Part shown: positions 8,840 to 17,568 of the stretch, in pieces
Numbering within the stretch: the first letter of the stretch is position 1
How the letters are laid out: each line of letters begins with the position of its first letter
DNA from: Bacteroidota bacterium
GTDB lineage: Bacteria > Bacteroidota > Bacteroidia > B-17B0 > Aurantibacillaceae
Assembly (NCBI GenBank): GCA_013298715.1
Contig: JAAFIQ010000025.1
Span: forward strand, 1-43,401
Direction of reading: 5' to 3'
DNA length: 43,401 nucleotides
Program-made: the position numbers and the translations under genes
The notes under the pieces: generated by a model
What the model was told of the DNA's origin: nothing
The model's database searches: none
What the model saw: only the letters and a program-made list of their open reading frames with translations

Positions 8840-9071
8840 CTCTTATTTTTCTCTGCCATTTAACTGCATCAAAGCCTTTCGGTAATTTTAGAGTTCCTGC
8901 TAAACTAGAAAAGTCAAAATTCTTTTTATTCTTTACTAATTCTTCTTCTTTAATTTTTTTAATAATAGTTTCTAATATTGCGTCTACAAAATCTCTTTTA
9001 TTTTCAGGCACTTCATCAACCCTTTTGTATAAAGGATTAACTTTTTTTTCAGTCTTTTTTATTTTTCCCAT
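8823..9071 (-). CDS. Antitoxin of the PIN-domain toxin
   Basis: An 82-residue, highly charged protein just upstream of and overlapping the PIN toxin gene. The N-terminal half is lysine-rich with a predicted helix around DFVDAILETIIKKIKEEEL; the C-terminal part ([24 protein letters not shown] region, 59-82) resembles the tails of VapB-like antitoxins that wrap the toxin. No clear AbrB, RHH or Phd DNA-binding domain is visible, so the DNA-binding class is unknown and autoregulation is uncertain. It starts only nine bases after the odhA stop, so no separate promoter fits between them. Role is inferred mainly from position and size. Confidence 0.75.
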   Translation of the reverse strand: MGKIKKTEKKVNPLYKRVDEVPENKRDFVDAILETIIKKIKEEELVKNKKNFDFSSLAGTLKLPKGFDAVKWQRKIRDEWER

Positions 9072-9080
9072 AACAAAAAA

Positions 9081-11807
9081 TTATTTCACCAATACTTTAC
9101 TAAAAATAGTTTGCATTATTTCTTCATTTTCCTGATTATGCTTTTTAGCGTAACCTGTAGCAGGGCTCGCAGCTTCTTCTCTGCCAACATATTTAAGATT
9201 TAGTGAACGCAAATTATTATCTACAAAACGCCAAGGTCCCATGTTTTCGGGTTCTTCTTGTACAAATAAATAATCTTTTGCTTTGTTGTATTTTTTCAAA
9301 ATATCATCTACTTGTTTTTTAGGGAAAGGATATAATTGCTCTAAACGAATTACAGCAATATCATCAGCGCCTTCTTTTTCACGACGCTCAATTAAATCGT
9401 AATAAATTTTTCCGCTACAGAATGCAATGCGTGTAACTTTTTTAGTATCAACATTTACATCATCCAACACTTCTTTAAAACTAGAATCTGTAAAATCTGA
9501 AATTTTACTTACACATGTTGGGTAACGTAATAATTTTTTAGGAGTAAAACATATTAACGGTTTGCGGAATTCCCTTTTTAGCTGACGACGCAATACATGA
9601 AACTGCTGAGCCGGAGTTGTTGTATTTACAATTTGAATATTATTTTCGGCACAGGCTTGTAAAAAACGTTCCATACGTGCGCTTGAATGCTCAGGCCCTT
9701 GTCCTTCGTAACCATGTGGTAACAACATAACCAAGCCATTCATACGGCGCCATTTGTACTCAGCACTTGTTAAATATTGATCAATAATAATTTGCGCACC
9801 ATTAAAAAAGTCGCCAAATTGTGCTTCCCAAATGGTTAAATCGTTTGGTGCTGCAAAAGCATAACCATATTCAAAACCTAAAACGCCATATTCACTTAAA
9901 TGTGAATTAAATATTTGTAACGAACCTTTTGCGCCAAAACTATTTAATGGAGTGTATTCTTCTTCGCTATCTTCAATTTTTACTACTGCATGGCGATGGC
10001 TAAAAGTACCGCGCTCTACATCTTGTCCACTAAAGCGCACATCATGTCCTTCGTTCATCAAGGTAGCGTAAGCCATTAATTCGCCCATTGCCCAATCGTA
10101 ATTATCATTGGCAATCATAGCTTTTCTATCATCAAATAGTTTTTGAATTTTATTGAAAAACTTTTTGTCTTTTGGTAATTCTGTTGTTTTATTGGCAATT
10201 TCTAAAAATAATTTTTTATCAACTCCCGTAGCAGGAGAATTTTCAAAATCCTTATCAGTAGCCATTTTCAATCCTTTCCAACTTCCTTCTAAAAATGAAG
10301 TTATTTTAGCTTTTTCTGTTTTTTTAGCTTCATCCAAATTCGCATCTAGCTCTGCTTTAAAGGCTAATTCAACAGCTTTGGCTTCACTTGCTAGTTCTGA
10401 TTTTTCAGCTTCTAACTTCTTAACATAAATATCTTTAGGGCTTGGGTGAGATGCAATGGCTTTATACAATAATGGTTGGGTAAAACGTGGTTCATCTCCT
10501 TCATTATGACCGTATTTACGGTAACATAACACATCAATAAATACGTCGCGCTTAAATGTTTGGCGGAATTCCATTGCAAGTTTTGATACAAAACAAAGTG
10601 CTTCAACATCATCTCCGTTTACATGAAATACAGGACTTAACACTACTTTAGCAATGTCTGTGCAATACGTTGAAGAACGGGCGTCTAAAAAATTTGTTGT
10701 AAATCCTACTTGGTTATTGATTACGTAATGAATAGTACCTCCCGTTTTGTAACCATCTAATTGGCTCATTTGTAATACTTCATAAACAATACCTTGTCCA
10801 GCAACGGCCGCATCGCCGTGAATGGCTATAGGGCAAGCTTTTGTATTATCTCCTTTGTGGGTATTATCAATTTTTGCACGAATTATACCTTGAACAACAG
10901 GGGCAACCGTTTCTAAATGCGAAGGGTTTGGAGTTAAACTGATGTGTACTTTTTTTCCGTCATCGCTTACCAAATCGCTGCTATAACCCATGTGGTACTT
11001 TACGTCGCCATCAAACAAACTATCTTCGCTAGGGCGACCTTCAAACTCGGTAAATACGTCTTTGTATGTTTTATTCATAATGTTGGTTAGCACATTTAAC
11101 CTACCACGATGCGCCATACCAATTACATAATCTTGAATTCCTAAATTTGCGCCATGCTCCATAAGCGCATTCATTGCTGGTATTACAGACTCACCACCTT
11201 CTAAAGAGAAACGTTTTTGACCAACAAATTTTGTATGTAAATAATTTTCGAAAACAACAGCTTGTGTTAATTTTTTAAGAATCACTTTTTTTTCTGAACT
11301 CGAAAAGCTTGGTGTGTTCTTAGATTTTTCCATACGCTCCTGCAACCACTTAACAACTTTTGGTTCGCGCACGTATAAATATTCTGCGCCAATACTTTGG
11401 CAATACGTTTGCTCTAAATGGGCAACAATATCTTTTAATTTTGCATTACCTAAGCCAATTTCGTTACCTGCTTGAAAAACTATTTCTAAATCCTTATCTG
11501 AAAGTCCGAAATTTTCTAAAGCCAAACTTGGCTCATACGAACGACGTTGGCGCACTGGATTTGTTTTGGTAAATAAATGCCCGCGTTGGCGATAACCTTG
11601 AATTAAACTTATTACTTTAAATTCTTTGGCAACGTTTTCGGGTATGCCACCACCACTATTACTTTCGTAATTTGTTTGAGCAAATTCAAATCCTTTAAAA
11701 AAATCTTGCCAAGTTTTGTCAACTGAATTGTTATCTGTTTGATATTGAAGAAATAATTGCTCAATAGCATTTACATCACTTGTTCCAACGTAAGAAAATT
11801 TATCCAT
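9081..11807 (-). CDS. odhA: 2-oxoglutarate dehydrogenase E1 component
   Basis: This thiamine-diphosphate enzyme decarboxylates 2-oxoglutarate and passes the succinyl group to E2. The 908 residues match the SucA/OdhA length. Visible signatures include the N-terminal E2-contact segment (EQLFLQYQTDNNSVDKTWQDFF), GMAHRGRLNVL near 229, the ThDP/Mg region beginning IHGDAAVAGQGIVYE near 335 and followed by NNQVGFTT, YRKYGHNEGDEP, and the C-terminal pyrimidine-binding half with SRHRHA-like SHRHAV and LLPHGYEGQGPEHSSAR. It is the first gene of the odhA-antitoxin-toxin-odhB unit. Upstream, TATATTTAG is a near match to the -7 consensus at about 30 bases before the ATG. No E3 (lipoamide dehydrogenase) gene is in the window. 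Confidence 0.96.
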   Translation of the reverse strand: MDKFSYVGTSDVNAIEQLFLQYQTDNNSVDKTWQDFFKGFEFAQTNYESNSGGGIPENVAKEFKVISLIQGYRQRGHLFTKTNPVRQRRSYEPSLALENFGLSDKDLEIVFQAGNEIGLGNAKLKDIVAHLEQTYCQSIGAEYLYVREPKVVKWLQERMEKSKNTPSFSSSEKKVILKKLTQAVVFENYLHTKFVGQKRFSLEGGESVIPAMNALMEHGANLGIQDYVIGMAHRGRLNVLTNIMNKTYKDVFTEFEGRPSEDSLFDGDVKYHMGYSSDLVSDDGKKVHISLTPNPSHLETVAPVVQGIIRAKIDNTHKGDNTKACPIAIHGDAAVAGQGIVYEVLQMSQLDGYKTGGTIHYVINNQVGFTTNFLDARSSTYCTDIAKVVLSPVFHVNGDDVEALCFVSKLAMEFRQTFKRDVFIDVLCYRKYGHNEGDEPRFTQPLLYKAIASHPSPKDIYVKKLEAEKSELASEAKAVELAFKAELDANLDEAKKTEKAKITSFLEGSWKGLKMATDKDFENSPATGVDKKLFLEIANKTTELPKDKKFFNKIQKLFDDRKAMIANDNYDWAMGELMAYATLMNEGHDVRFSGQDVERGTFSHRHAVVKIEDSEEEYTPLNSFGAKGSLQIFNSHLSEYGVLGFEYGYAFAAPNDLTIWEAQFGDFFNGAQIIIDQYLTSAEYKWRRMNGLVMLLPHGYEGQGPEHSSARMERFLQACAENNIQIVNTTTPAQQFHVLRRQLKREFRKPLICFTPKKLLRYPTCVSKISDFTDSSFKEVLDDVNVDTKKVTRIAFCSGKIYYDLIERREKEGADDIAVIRLEQLYPFPKKQVDDILKKYNKAKDYLFVQEEPENMGPWRFVDNNLRSLNLKYVGREEAASPATGYAKKHNQENEEIMQTIFSKVLVK

Positions 11808-11982
11808 AATGGTAAACTAAATATAGGCTATAAATTTACTAAAATATTGTGAAATAACCATTATTCCACAGATAACAAACAAATGAAATTGAAGGAAGTT
11901 TACTAGATATTTGCCAAACACAAAAATTACTAATAACCTACCAATTAGCCCGCAGTATTAAAAAATATTAATTAATAATGTT

Positions 11983-11990
11983 TACTTTTG
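11983..11990 (+). promoter_or_regulatory. -7 promoter element of the SPOR-like gene
   Basis: TACTTTTG matches TAnnTTTG and ends only four bases before the ATG at 11995. The transcript would then start at or within a few bases of the start codon, suggesting a leaderless or nearly leaderless mRNA. Confidence 0.45.
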
Positions 11991-11994
11991 CCAA

Positions 11995-12381
11995 ATGATG
12001 CTTAAACGAATATATTTTTTAATTGGATTTATTTCTGTTGCAATAATGGGCTTTGCGCAAGAGAATCAAACTCAAACCCAGTTAAAGTTAAAACAATTAC
12101 TCGAAAAAAAAGCAGAGTACCACCGTTTAACTAATGGAGAGCAAGATGGTTACCGCATAAAAATTCATTTTGGTGCAGATAGAGAAAAAGCGAAAGCAGT
12201 TCGCTTAAAATTTCAACAAAAATATGCCGATATAAGTACTATTGAAGACTACCAACAACCAAATTTTGTTGTTTTGGTTGGAGATTTTAAAACCAAATTA
12301 GAAGCGGTAGAAATACTGAAAAAAATTCAGAGTGAATTTCCTTCGAGTTTTATTGTGAAAGGAAAGATTAGAGGGAAGTAA
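11995..12381 (+). CDS. Exported SPOR-domain-like protein
   Basis: A 128-residue protein with an N-terminal signal peptide (cleavage likely after FAQ, residue 22), a short coiled stretch rich in Lys/Leu/Gln, and a C-terminal domain of about 70 residues (GYRIKIHFGADREKAKAVRLKFQQKY...PNFVVLVGDFKTKLEAVEILKKIQ). The order beta, helix, beta with xVxVGxFxxxxxA is the SPOR (septal peptidoglycan-binding) pattern. SPOR domains bind denuded glycan strands in the periplasm. Two ATG codons are adjacent (11995 and 11998); either could be used, and the second lies nearer the predicted transcription start. It is convergent with pdxH, 12 bases away. Confidence 0.75.
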   Translation: MMLKRIYFLIGFISVAIMGFAQENQTQTQLKLKQLLEKKAEYHRLTNGEQDGYRIKIHFGADREKAKAVRLKFQQKYADISTIEDYQQPNFVVLVGDFKTKLEAVEILKKIQSEFPSSFIVKGKIRGK

Positions 12382-12393
12382 GCGTAAATCTTT

Positions 12394-13044
12394 CTAAGGC
12401 GCTAACCGCGCAATTACCCATTCATTTTTTGAGTTTAATTCGTAACAAATTCTATCGTGCAGACGGCTTTTGCGACCTTGCCAAAATTCGTAATAATTTG
12501 CAGTAACTACATAACCACCCCAAAAATGTGGACGTGTAATTTCTTGATTTTCGAAATATTTTTGATTTTGGAGAACTGAATTTTCTAATTCATTTCTGCT
12601 ATTAATTTGTTTGCTTTGTAGCGAACTCCAAGCGCCAATTTTACTCTCGGTTGGGCGAGAATTAAAATAGGCATCGCTTTTTTCTTTAGAAGCAAAATTT
12701 ATTGTTCCTTCAATTCGTATTTGCCGTTCTAATTCTGGATAAAAAAAAGTAGCACTAACATTTTTATTTGTTTCAATTTCTATTCCTTTACGCGATTGGT
12801 AATTGGTATAAAAATAAAACTGGTTGTTCTCAAACTCGCGCAGGTAAACAATACGACTGCTTGGCTTACTTTGCTTATTTACTGTACACAAATTAAAAGC
12901 TTGCACTTCCAACACTTTAGCCTCAATAGCTTGTTGCATCCATTTTGCAAATTGCGCATCCGGCGTTTTTTCAACATCTAATTCATTTAAAGTGCCTTTT
13001 GTAAAATCTTCGCGAAGTTGAAAAATATGTTGATTTGTATCCAA
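12394..13044 (-). CDS. pdxH: Pyridoxamine 5'-phosphate oxidase
   Basis: PdxH uses FMN and oxygen to oxidise pyridoxine or pyridoxamine 5'-phosphate to pyridoxal 5'-phosphate, the coenzyme needed by HisC among others. The 216 residues are the usual length. FMN- and PLP-contact motifs are visible: SSRIVYLREF near 62-71, FYTNYQSRKG near 78-87, the Q..R segment SSLQSKQINSRNEL, and the C-terminal signature EFWQGRKSRLHDR near 183-195. It lies five bases before the POT transporter stop codon on the same strand, so it is likely downstream in that operon. Confidence 0.94.
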   Translation of the reverse strand: MDTNQHIFQLREDFTKGTLNELDVEKTPDAQFAKWMQQAIEAKVLEVQAFNLCTVNKQSKPSSRIVYLREFENNQFYFYTNYQSRKGIEIETNKNVSATFFYPELERQIRIEGTINFASKEKSDAYFNSRPTESKIGAWSSLQSKQINSRNELENSVLQNQKYFENQEITRPHFWGGYVVTANYYEFWQGRKSRLHDRICYELNSKNEWVIARLAP

Positions 13045-13049
13045 TTAAT

Positions 13050-14699
13050 TTAACTTTTTGTTGATGGTTGAAATACTTTGTTTAAACGTTTCAATAAAAA
13101 TAACATTATGAAAAAAGCCAGCATGAGTAAAGCAAAATTTAACCAGAAGTAATTGGCTTTATTATCAAACTTATCCCAGTTTTTGGCTAAAACACCGCTT
13201 AACTTATTGCCGATAGAAGTAGCTAGGCTCCAGCCGCCCATCATTAGAGCAGTAAGGCGTGCAGGTGATAGTTTTGATACCATTGATAAACCCATTGGAC
13301 TTAAACATAACTCACCAATTGTGACTACACCATAGCAACCAATAAGCCACCAAGCACTTGCTTTATGAGAACCATTGTTTGTAAAATGAACTGCCGCAAC
13401 CATTACAAGTGTTGATAAGGCGCTTATTAATAGACCAAACATAATTTTAGTTGCTGTGGTTGGTTCTTTGTTTCGCTTACGCATAAATGCAAAAAAGGCA
13501 ATAATTAATGGTGTAAGCACTACAACAAAAAAAGGATTTATGGATTGAAAAATTTCAGTATTAATTAAATTCACACTTTCACCTTCTTTGGGTAATTTAC
13601 TGGCATCTATATTTTTAAAGTAAGCAGGGTAATCAACACATTTTTGAACCTTACCTTCAGCATCTTTTATTTTTCTGAATTGTTCATCGAGTTGATTTAC
13701 GCTATCGTTTTTAGCAACCAACGACTCTGATTGATAAAGTGTGCTAGTAATCTTTGTTATTGCAGCTGGGCTTTCTCTATCTGTATAGTAATTTGCATAG
13801 GTGGTAAGCGCAGTGCCGTTTTGTTTAAAAATAGCCCAAAACAAAATCACAATTAAAAAGATGGTAAACATTGTTCCTAAAGGCTTTTTTTCTTCGGTAG
13901 TAGCTTTTAAATAGATAGAAGTGAAAAAATAGATAACTGGAATACAAAATGCAAAAAAAGCATCGGTACTATTGCTACCAAAGATATTATCTGGTATAAA
14001 CCAACCAATTGCAGCAAAACCAAGTCCAATTAATAAGATTAATGCAAATCTCATTATAAAAGGCTTATCTTCAGGTGAAGGTTCTTTTCTTACATCAACA
14101 TGTTTGTAATGTTTGCTACCTACTAAAAAAGTAATTACACCAATAAACATGCCAACACCTGCTGCCATAAATGCTGCTCCCCAGCCAAATTTATTGCGCA
14201 TAAAAGCAGCAATGTAAACACAAATGAAAGCGCCAAGATTAATTCCCATGTAAAAGATATTGTATCCCATATCCTTTTTATCTTTATACTCGGGTGCATT
14301 ATATAAATTACCTAGCAGTGTGGAGATGTTTGGCTTAAAAAAACCATTACCAATTACCATTACCACAAGTGAAGTATAAAAAGCCCACATTTCATGGATT
14401 GCCAACATGCAATAACCAATACCCATTAAAACACCACCTAGTACAATAGAAAATCGATAACCCAATTTTAAATCAGCCATTAAGCCTCCCATAAATGGCG
14501 TAAGGTAAGCCGCTGCAATAAAGGTTCCGTAAATATCGGCGGCATCGCCATTATCCCAACCAAAGCCACCTTTTTCGGTATCGGTTGTCATGTATAAGGT
14601 AAAAATCCCTATCATTAAATAATAACCAAAGCGTTCCCAAAATTCGGTAAACACAAGGTAAAATAAGCCTTTTGGGTACTTTGATGCGATTGCTGACAT
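13050..14699 (-). CDS. POT-family (PTR2) proton-coupled peptide transporter
   Basis: A 549-residue MFS transporter with about 12-14 membrane helices. The POT signature ExxERFxYY is intact as EFWERFGYY (E19, E22, R23), the residues that couple proton and peptide movement. GNGFFKPNISTLLGNLY near 137-153 is the second POT motif. It takes up di- and tripeptides across the inner membrane. An extra soluble loop of about 70 residues (around 305-375, starting YTDRESPAAI) is inserted between helices, a feature seen in several Bacteroidota members. It begins directly before pdxH and three bases after a small membrane protein gene, forming a minus-strand operon. Confidence 0.9.
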   Translation of the reverse strand: MSAIASKYPKGLFYLVFTEFWERFGYYLMIGIFTLYMTTDTEKGGFGWDNGDAADIYGTFIAAAYLTPFMGGLMADLKLGYRFSIVLGGVLMGIGYCMLAIHEMWAFYTSLVVMVIGNGFFKPNISTLLGNLYNAPEYKDKKDMGYNIFYMGINLGAFICVYIAAFMRNKFGWGAAFMAAGVGMFIGVITFLVGSKHYKHVDVRKEPSPEDKPFIMRFALILLIGLGFAAIGWFIPDNIFGSNSTDAFFAFCIPVIYFFTSIYLKATTEEKKPLGTMFTIFLIVILFWAIFKQNGTALTTYANYYTDRESPAAITKITSTLYQSESLVAKNDSVNQLDEQFRKIKDAEGKVQKCVDYPAYFKNIDASKLPKEGESVNLINTEIFQSINPFFVVVLTPLIIAFFAFMRKRNKEPTTATKIMFGLLISALSTLVMVAAVHFTNNGSHKASAWWLIGCYGVVTIGELCLSPMGLSMVSKLSPARLTALMMGGWSLATSIGNKLSGVLAKNWDKFDNKANYFWLNFALLMLAFFIMLFLLKRLNKVFQPSTKS

Positions 14700-14702
14700 A
14701 AA

Positions 14703-15212
14703 TTAGTTTGTGCGTTGGGTTTTAGTAGCCTGTTTTAAAGCAATAAAGTAGAGTGCAATAAAAACACAATCTATTATAATATAAATTAATGTTCCCATGC
14801 TAAATCCTGTTGTTTTACCAGCAATTGTGAGTCCAAATCCAATAAAGTTTACCGCAATTTCGGCAACGGCATATAATACAAGCCCTGCCTTGTTTATCCG
14901 CCACATCATTATTGCACCAACTAAAGAAACAATATTGAATAGTGTATAATACAAACAAATTTTACCAACTTCTGAGAAAAACATTATTGGATCTGTTCCT
15001 TCTAGCATTGGTTGGCTTACAAGAACTTTTTCCCAAACCTCTTCAATTTTTTCAGGACTCATAGCCAAACAAACGATAGCGGCAATACCGAAACCTAAAA
15101 TAATAAGAGAAGCTAAAATAAAAGTAAGAATGCAAAGCACTTTAAGTAGCATTGGTTTTTCTTGGTTCACCTTTATTGTTTCTGAAAAATTTGAATCGAA
15201 ATTATTATCCAT
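14703..15212 (-). CDS. Small four-helix membrane protein
   Basis: A 169-residue protein with four predicted membrane helices (about 25-48, 80-102, 108-130 and 136-158) after a short polar N-terminus. I do not recognise the family. Its stop lies three bases before the POT transporter start, so it is probably co-transcribed with that gene; the upstream terminator at 15235-15267 separates it from the next gene. A start nearer the first helix is possible but the ATG at 15212 is well placed. Confidence 0.65.
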   Translation of the reverse strand: MDNNFDSNFSETIKVNQEKPMLLKVLCILTFILASLIILGFGIAAIVCLAMSPEKIEEVWEKVLVSQPMLEGTDPIMFFSEVGKICLYYTLFNIVSLVGAIMMWRINKAGLVLYAVAEIAVNFIGFGLTIAGKTTGFSMGTLIYIIIDCVFIALYFIALKQATKTQRTN

Positions 15213-15234
15213 AAAATTGATATTTGTACAAAAA

Positions 15235-15267
15235 TAAAAAAACCGTTTGGGTTACAAACGGTTTTTT
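15235..15267 (-). terminator. Rho-independent terminator after the DUF4190-like gene
   Basis: AACCGTTTG and CAAACGGTT (15241-15249, 15255-15263) form a nine-pair stem with a five-base loop, with A and T runs on both sides, so it could act in both directions. It follows the DUF4190-like gene on the minus strand. Confidence 0.85.
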
Positions 15268-15288
15268 GTAATTTAATTAAATTATTAA

Positions 15289-15726
15289 TTAGTGTGTTTC
15301 TCCTTCAGTTGTTGTTGTCATTTGTTCAATTGCATTCATCATCGACTCACGTAATTTTGCAGTATCGCTTAGGTTTTCTAACAATTCTTTACCTTTATCA
15401 CCAACAGCTTCTTTCATTTTAGAAACGCCCATAATTGTAGTAATAGAAAGGATAGTAGCGATGATACCAAGAATCATACCTGTAATTGCTAAACCTTTTT
15501 TCCCGCCAGTTTTTCCTAATTTCATCATCCCTAAAACTGAAAGTGCAGTTCCAGCAATACTTAAAATTAACCAAAACATTGCCAAGCCCATACCTCCGCC
15601 TACAGCAGCAGCGGCAATAGCAATTCCTGAAATAATAATCCATAATAATAGTGCAATTAAAGAGATAACAAATCCTGCTACTCCCATTCCCTTACCTTGA
15701 GGGGTTTGTGTTGTGTTGTTTTCCAT
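15289..15726 (-). CDS. DUF4190-like small membrane protein
   Basis: This 145-residue protein has a short polar N-terminus with GKGMGVAGFVISL, two or three Gly/Ala-rich membrane helices (about 14-60 and 66-98), then a polar tail with predicted helix. The GxGxAGFVISLIALLL start followed by a second glycine-rich hairpin resembles DUF4190 domains, which have no known function. It is flanked by its own terminator and a plausible -7 element variant (TATATTCG on the minus strand, 15752-15759), so it is probably transcribed alone. Confidence 0.6.
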   Translation of the reverse strand: MENNTTQTPQGKGMGVAGFVISLIALLLWIIISGIAIAAAAVGGGMGLAMFWLILSIAGTALSVLGMMKLGKTGGKKGLAITGMILGIIATILSITTIMGVSKMKEAVGDKGKELLENLSDTAKLRESMMNAIEQMTTTTEGETH

Positions 15727-15811
15727 TTTGTTTATTGATTTAAAATTTAGTCGAATATATATTTATTTTTGTAGAACGATTTAGATTATTCATCAAAGTT
15801 TTTAACAAATT

Positions 15812-17533
15812 TTAGAATTGTAGCCAATAATCAATATTAACTTGCTGATTGTTAGGTGTTTTAAGTTGAAGTTTGGGGTTGAAAAAGTAAGAGTTCCCTT
15901 TTGTATCTTTTTGAAGAGAAATTGTTTTTAATTGATCGTTTGCGTTAATCGTAAGTTGAATCTCTTCGTCTTTAATAAAGTGGTTGAGCCAATTATTCAA
16001 ATTATTTTTTAGCACAATATTGTTTATGGCAATAATTTCATCGCCGGCAAATAAACCACTTTTCCAACTAGGGCTATAAGGTGCAACTAAGGTAACTTTT
16101 GTGGCATTTGCAACTTCCGTTATTTTAAACCCAAAATAATTTTCGCAAGTATTATGATTTGATTGTTTTACAAAATCTATTCCCAAATAATTAAAACAGT
16201 CAATAAGTAGCAATTCAAAATCGTTGGGAGTGTAAACAAAATTGGTAAAAAATTCTGTAAAGTTTTGCCCACTTACTTCATTTACCAAATCAATAATTGT
16301 TTGTTCGCTGTAGCCTTCGTTTTGTTTCCCAAAACGTTGGTACAATAATACACATACATCCCGCAATCTTTTTTGGTTATTTGTTGCCTGCATTATTTTC
16401 ACATCTAACATAAAGGCTATTAAGTTTCCTTCGTCGTAAATATTTGTTTTACGGTAAGGAGCGCCAGGCACGTAACCATCTAACCAGGTTTCCCAACTGC
16501 TAGCTGCAACGCTTAAATTGTATCTTCCAAAATTGTGAAAGTGTTTTACCAAGCGCTCTTCCAAAGTTTTAAAATAATCATTAACAGAAAATACATTGCT
16601 GCTTAATAATAACTTATCGCCGTAATAAGTTGTAAATCCTTCGTAAACATAGCCTGTACGTGCGTAATTTTCCTTTCCGTAATCGTAAGGCAACATTTCT
16701 TGAGGGCGAATGAATTTGATATTCCAGGTATGAAATAATTCGTGGCAGCTTACTCCTAAAATATCTTCGTACGTATCTCCTCCATTAATTGCATAGCCTG
16801 GGCCAATTGCTATTACCGTATTTTTTTGATGTTCAACACCGTGATAAAATTTATGTGATAAAATTTGAAACAAAAAATGGTATTCCGTAACCGGACAATC
16901 ACCCCAAAACTCAATAGTTTTTTTTGTAAAAGCAATAAAATCTTTTTTGTACAATTCCCAGTTTGGTTTGCAAATGCCATTAAAGTGCAAATAAAAAATT
17001 GTGCCGTCCACCACATAACTTTCTGTTTGAATAGTTGAAGAACAAATAAAAGGCGAATCAACCAATTCATCATAACTGGCAGCTATTAGTATATTATTGT
17101 GTTGTGGAAGCGAAGTTGCAATTTTATAATTCTCAGGAATTTTTATTTCTACTATGTGCTTATCCTTTTCTCTACCAACCACGCGCATACAGCAATGTAC
17201 TGGGTTTATATACAGTTGATTAATATCTGCATAGCAGGCACCAGCATTTAATTCGTTTGCAAAATAAGAGTATGTAACTTTAATTTTTTGTGCGCCATTA
17301 CAATTAATTTGCCAAACATCTTTGTTCAACTTTGTAAATTCAAGTGGCTTATTGTTTTCATCAAATACATCTACACGCTTAATGTTTTTACTAAAGTTAC
17401 CAAGTTCGTAACGACCAGGGCGCCAAGCTGCAAGTGCGAGTTCAATACTAGCTTGATTATTGGTATCAAAGGTTAAATCAATGTAAACATAATGTGATGC
17501 TGGATTTTTTTGAAAAAAAGAATAGTGTACCAT
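15812..17533 (-). CDS. M61-family metallopeptidase with PDZ domain
   Basis: M61 (glycyl aminopeptidase-type) enzymes are zinc peptidases related to M1. The 573 residues show an N-terminal beta domain, the GxEH substrate motif (HGVEHQ at 231-236), the zinc motif HELFH at 264-268 with the third ligand in YEGFTTYYGD (E298), and a PDZ domain at about 470-545 (FGFKITEV...SGLFAGDEIIAINN). The catalytic set is complete. No signal peptide is visible at the start MVHYSFFQKN, whereas many M61 enzymes are exported, so this one may act in the cytoplasm or the true start may differ. It is divergent from the TPR gene. Confidence 0.87.
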   Translation of the reverse strand: MVHYSFFQKNPASHYVYIDLTFDTNNQASIELALAAWRPGRYELGNFSKNIKRVDVFDENNKPLEFTKLNKDVWQINCNGAQKIKVTYSYFANELNAGACYADINQLYINPVHCCMRVVGREKDKHIVEIKIPENYKIATSLPQHNNILIAASYDELVDSPFICSSTIQTESYVVDGTIFYLHFNGICKPNWELYKKDFIAFTKKTIEFWGDCPVTEYHFLFQILSHKFYHGVEHQKNTVIAIGPGYAINGGDTYEDILGVSCHELFHTWNIKFIRPQEMLPYDYGKENYARTGYVYEGFTTYYGDKLLLSSNVFSVNDYFKTLEERLVKHFHNFGRYNLSVAASSWETWLDGYVPGAPYRKTNIYDEGNLIAFMLDVKIMQATNNQKRLRDVCVLLYQRFGKQNEGYSEQTIIDLVNEVSGQNFTEFFTNFVYTPNDFELLLIDCFNYLGIDFVKQSNHNTCENYFGFKITEVANATKVTLVAPYSPSWKSGLFAGDEIIAINNIVLKNNLNNWLNHFIKDEEIQLTINANDQLKTISLQKDTKGNSYFFNPKLQLKTPNNQQVNIDYWLQF

Positions 17534-17553
17534 ATTTGATTTGTAAATAAGTG

Positions 17554-17561
17554 TATATTTG
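17554..17561 (+). promoter_or_regulatory. -7 promoter element of the TPR gene
   Basis: TATATTTG matches TAnnTTTG and ends seven bases before the ATG at 17569. A TTTG lies 15 bases upstream of it, shorter than the usual spacing of about 19-20. Confidence 0.4.
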
Positions 17562-17568
17562 GATGTAA

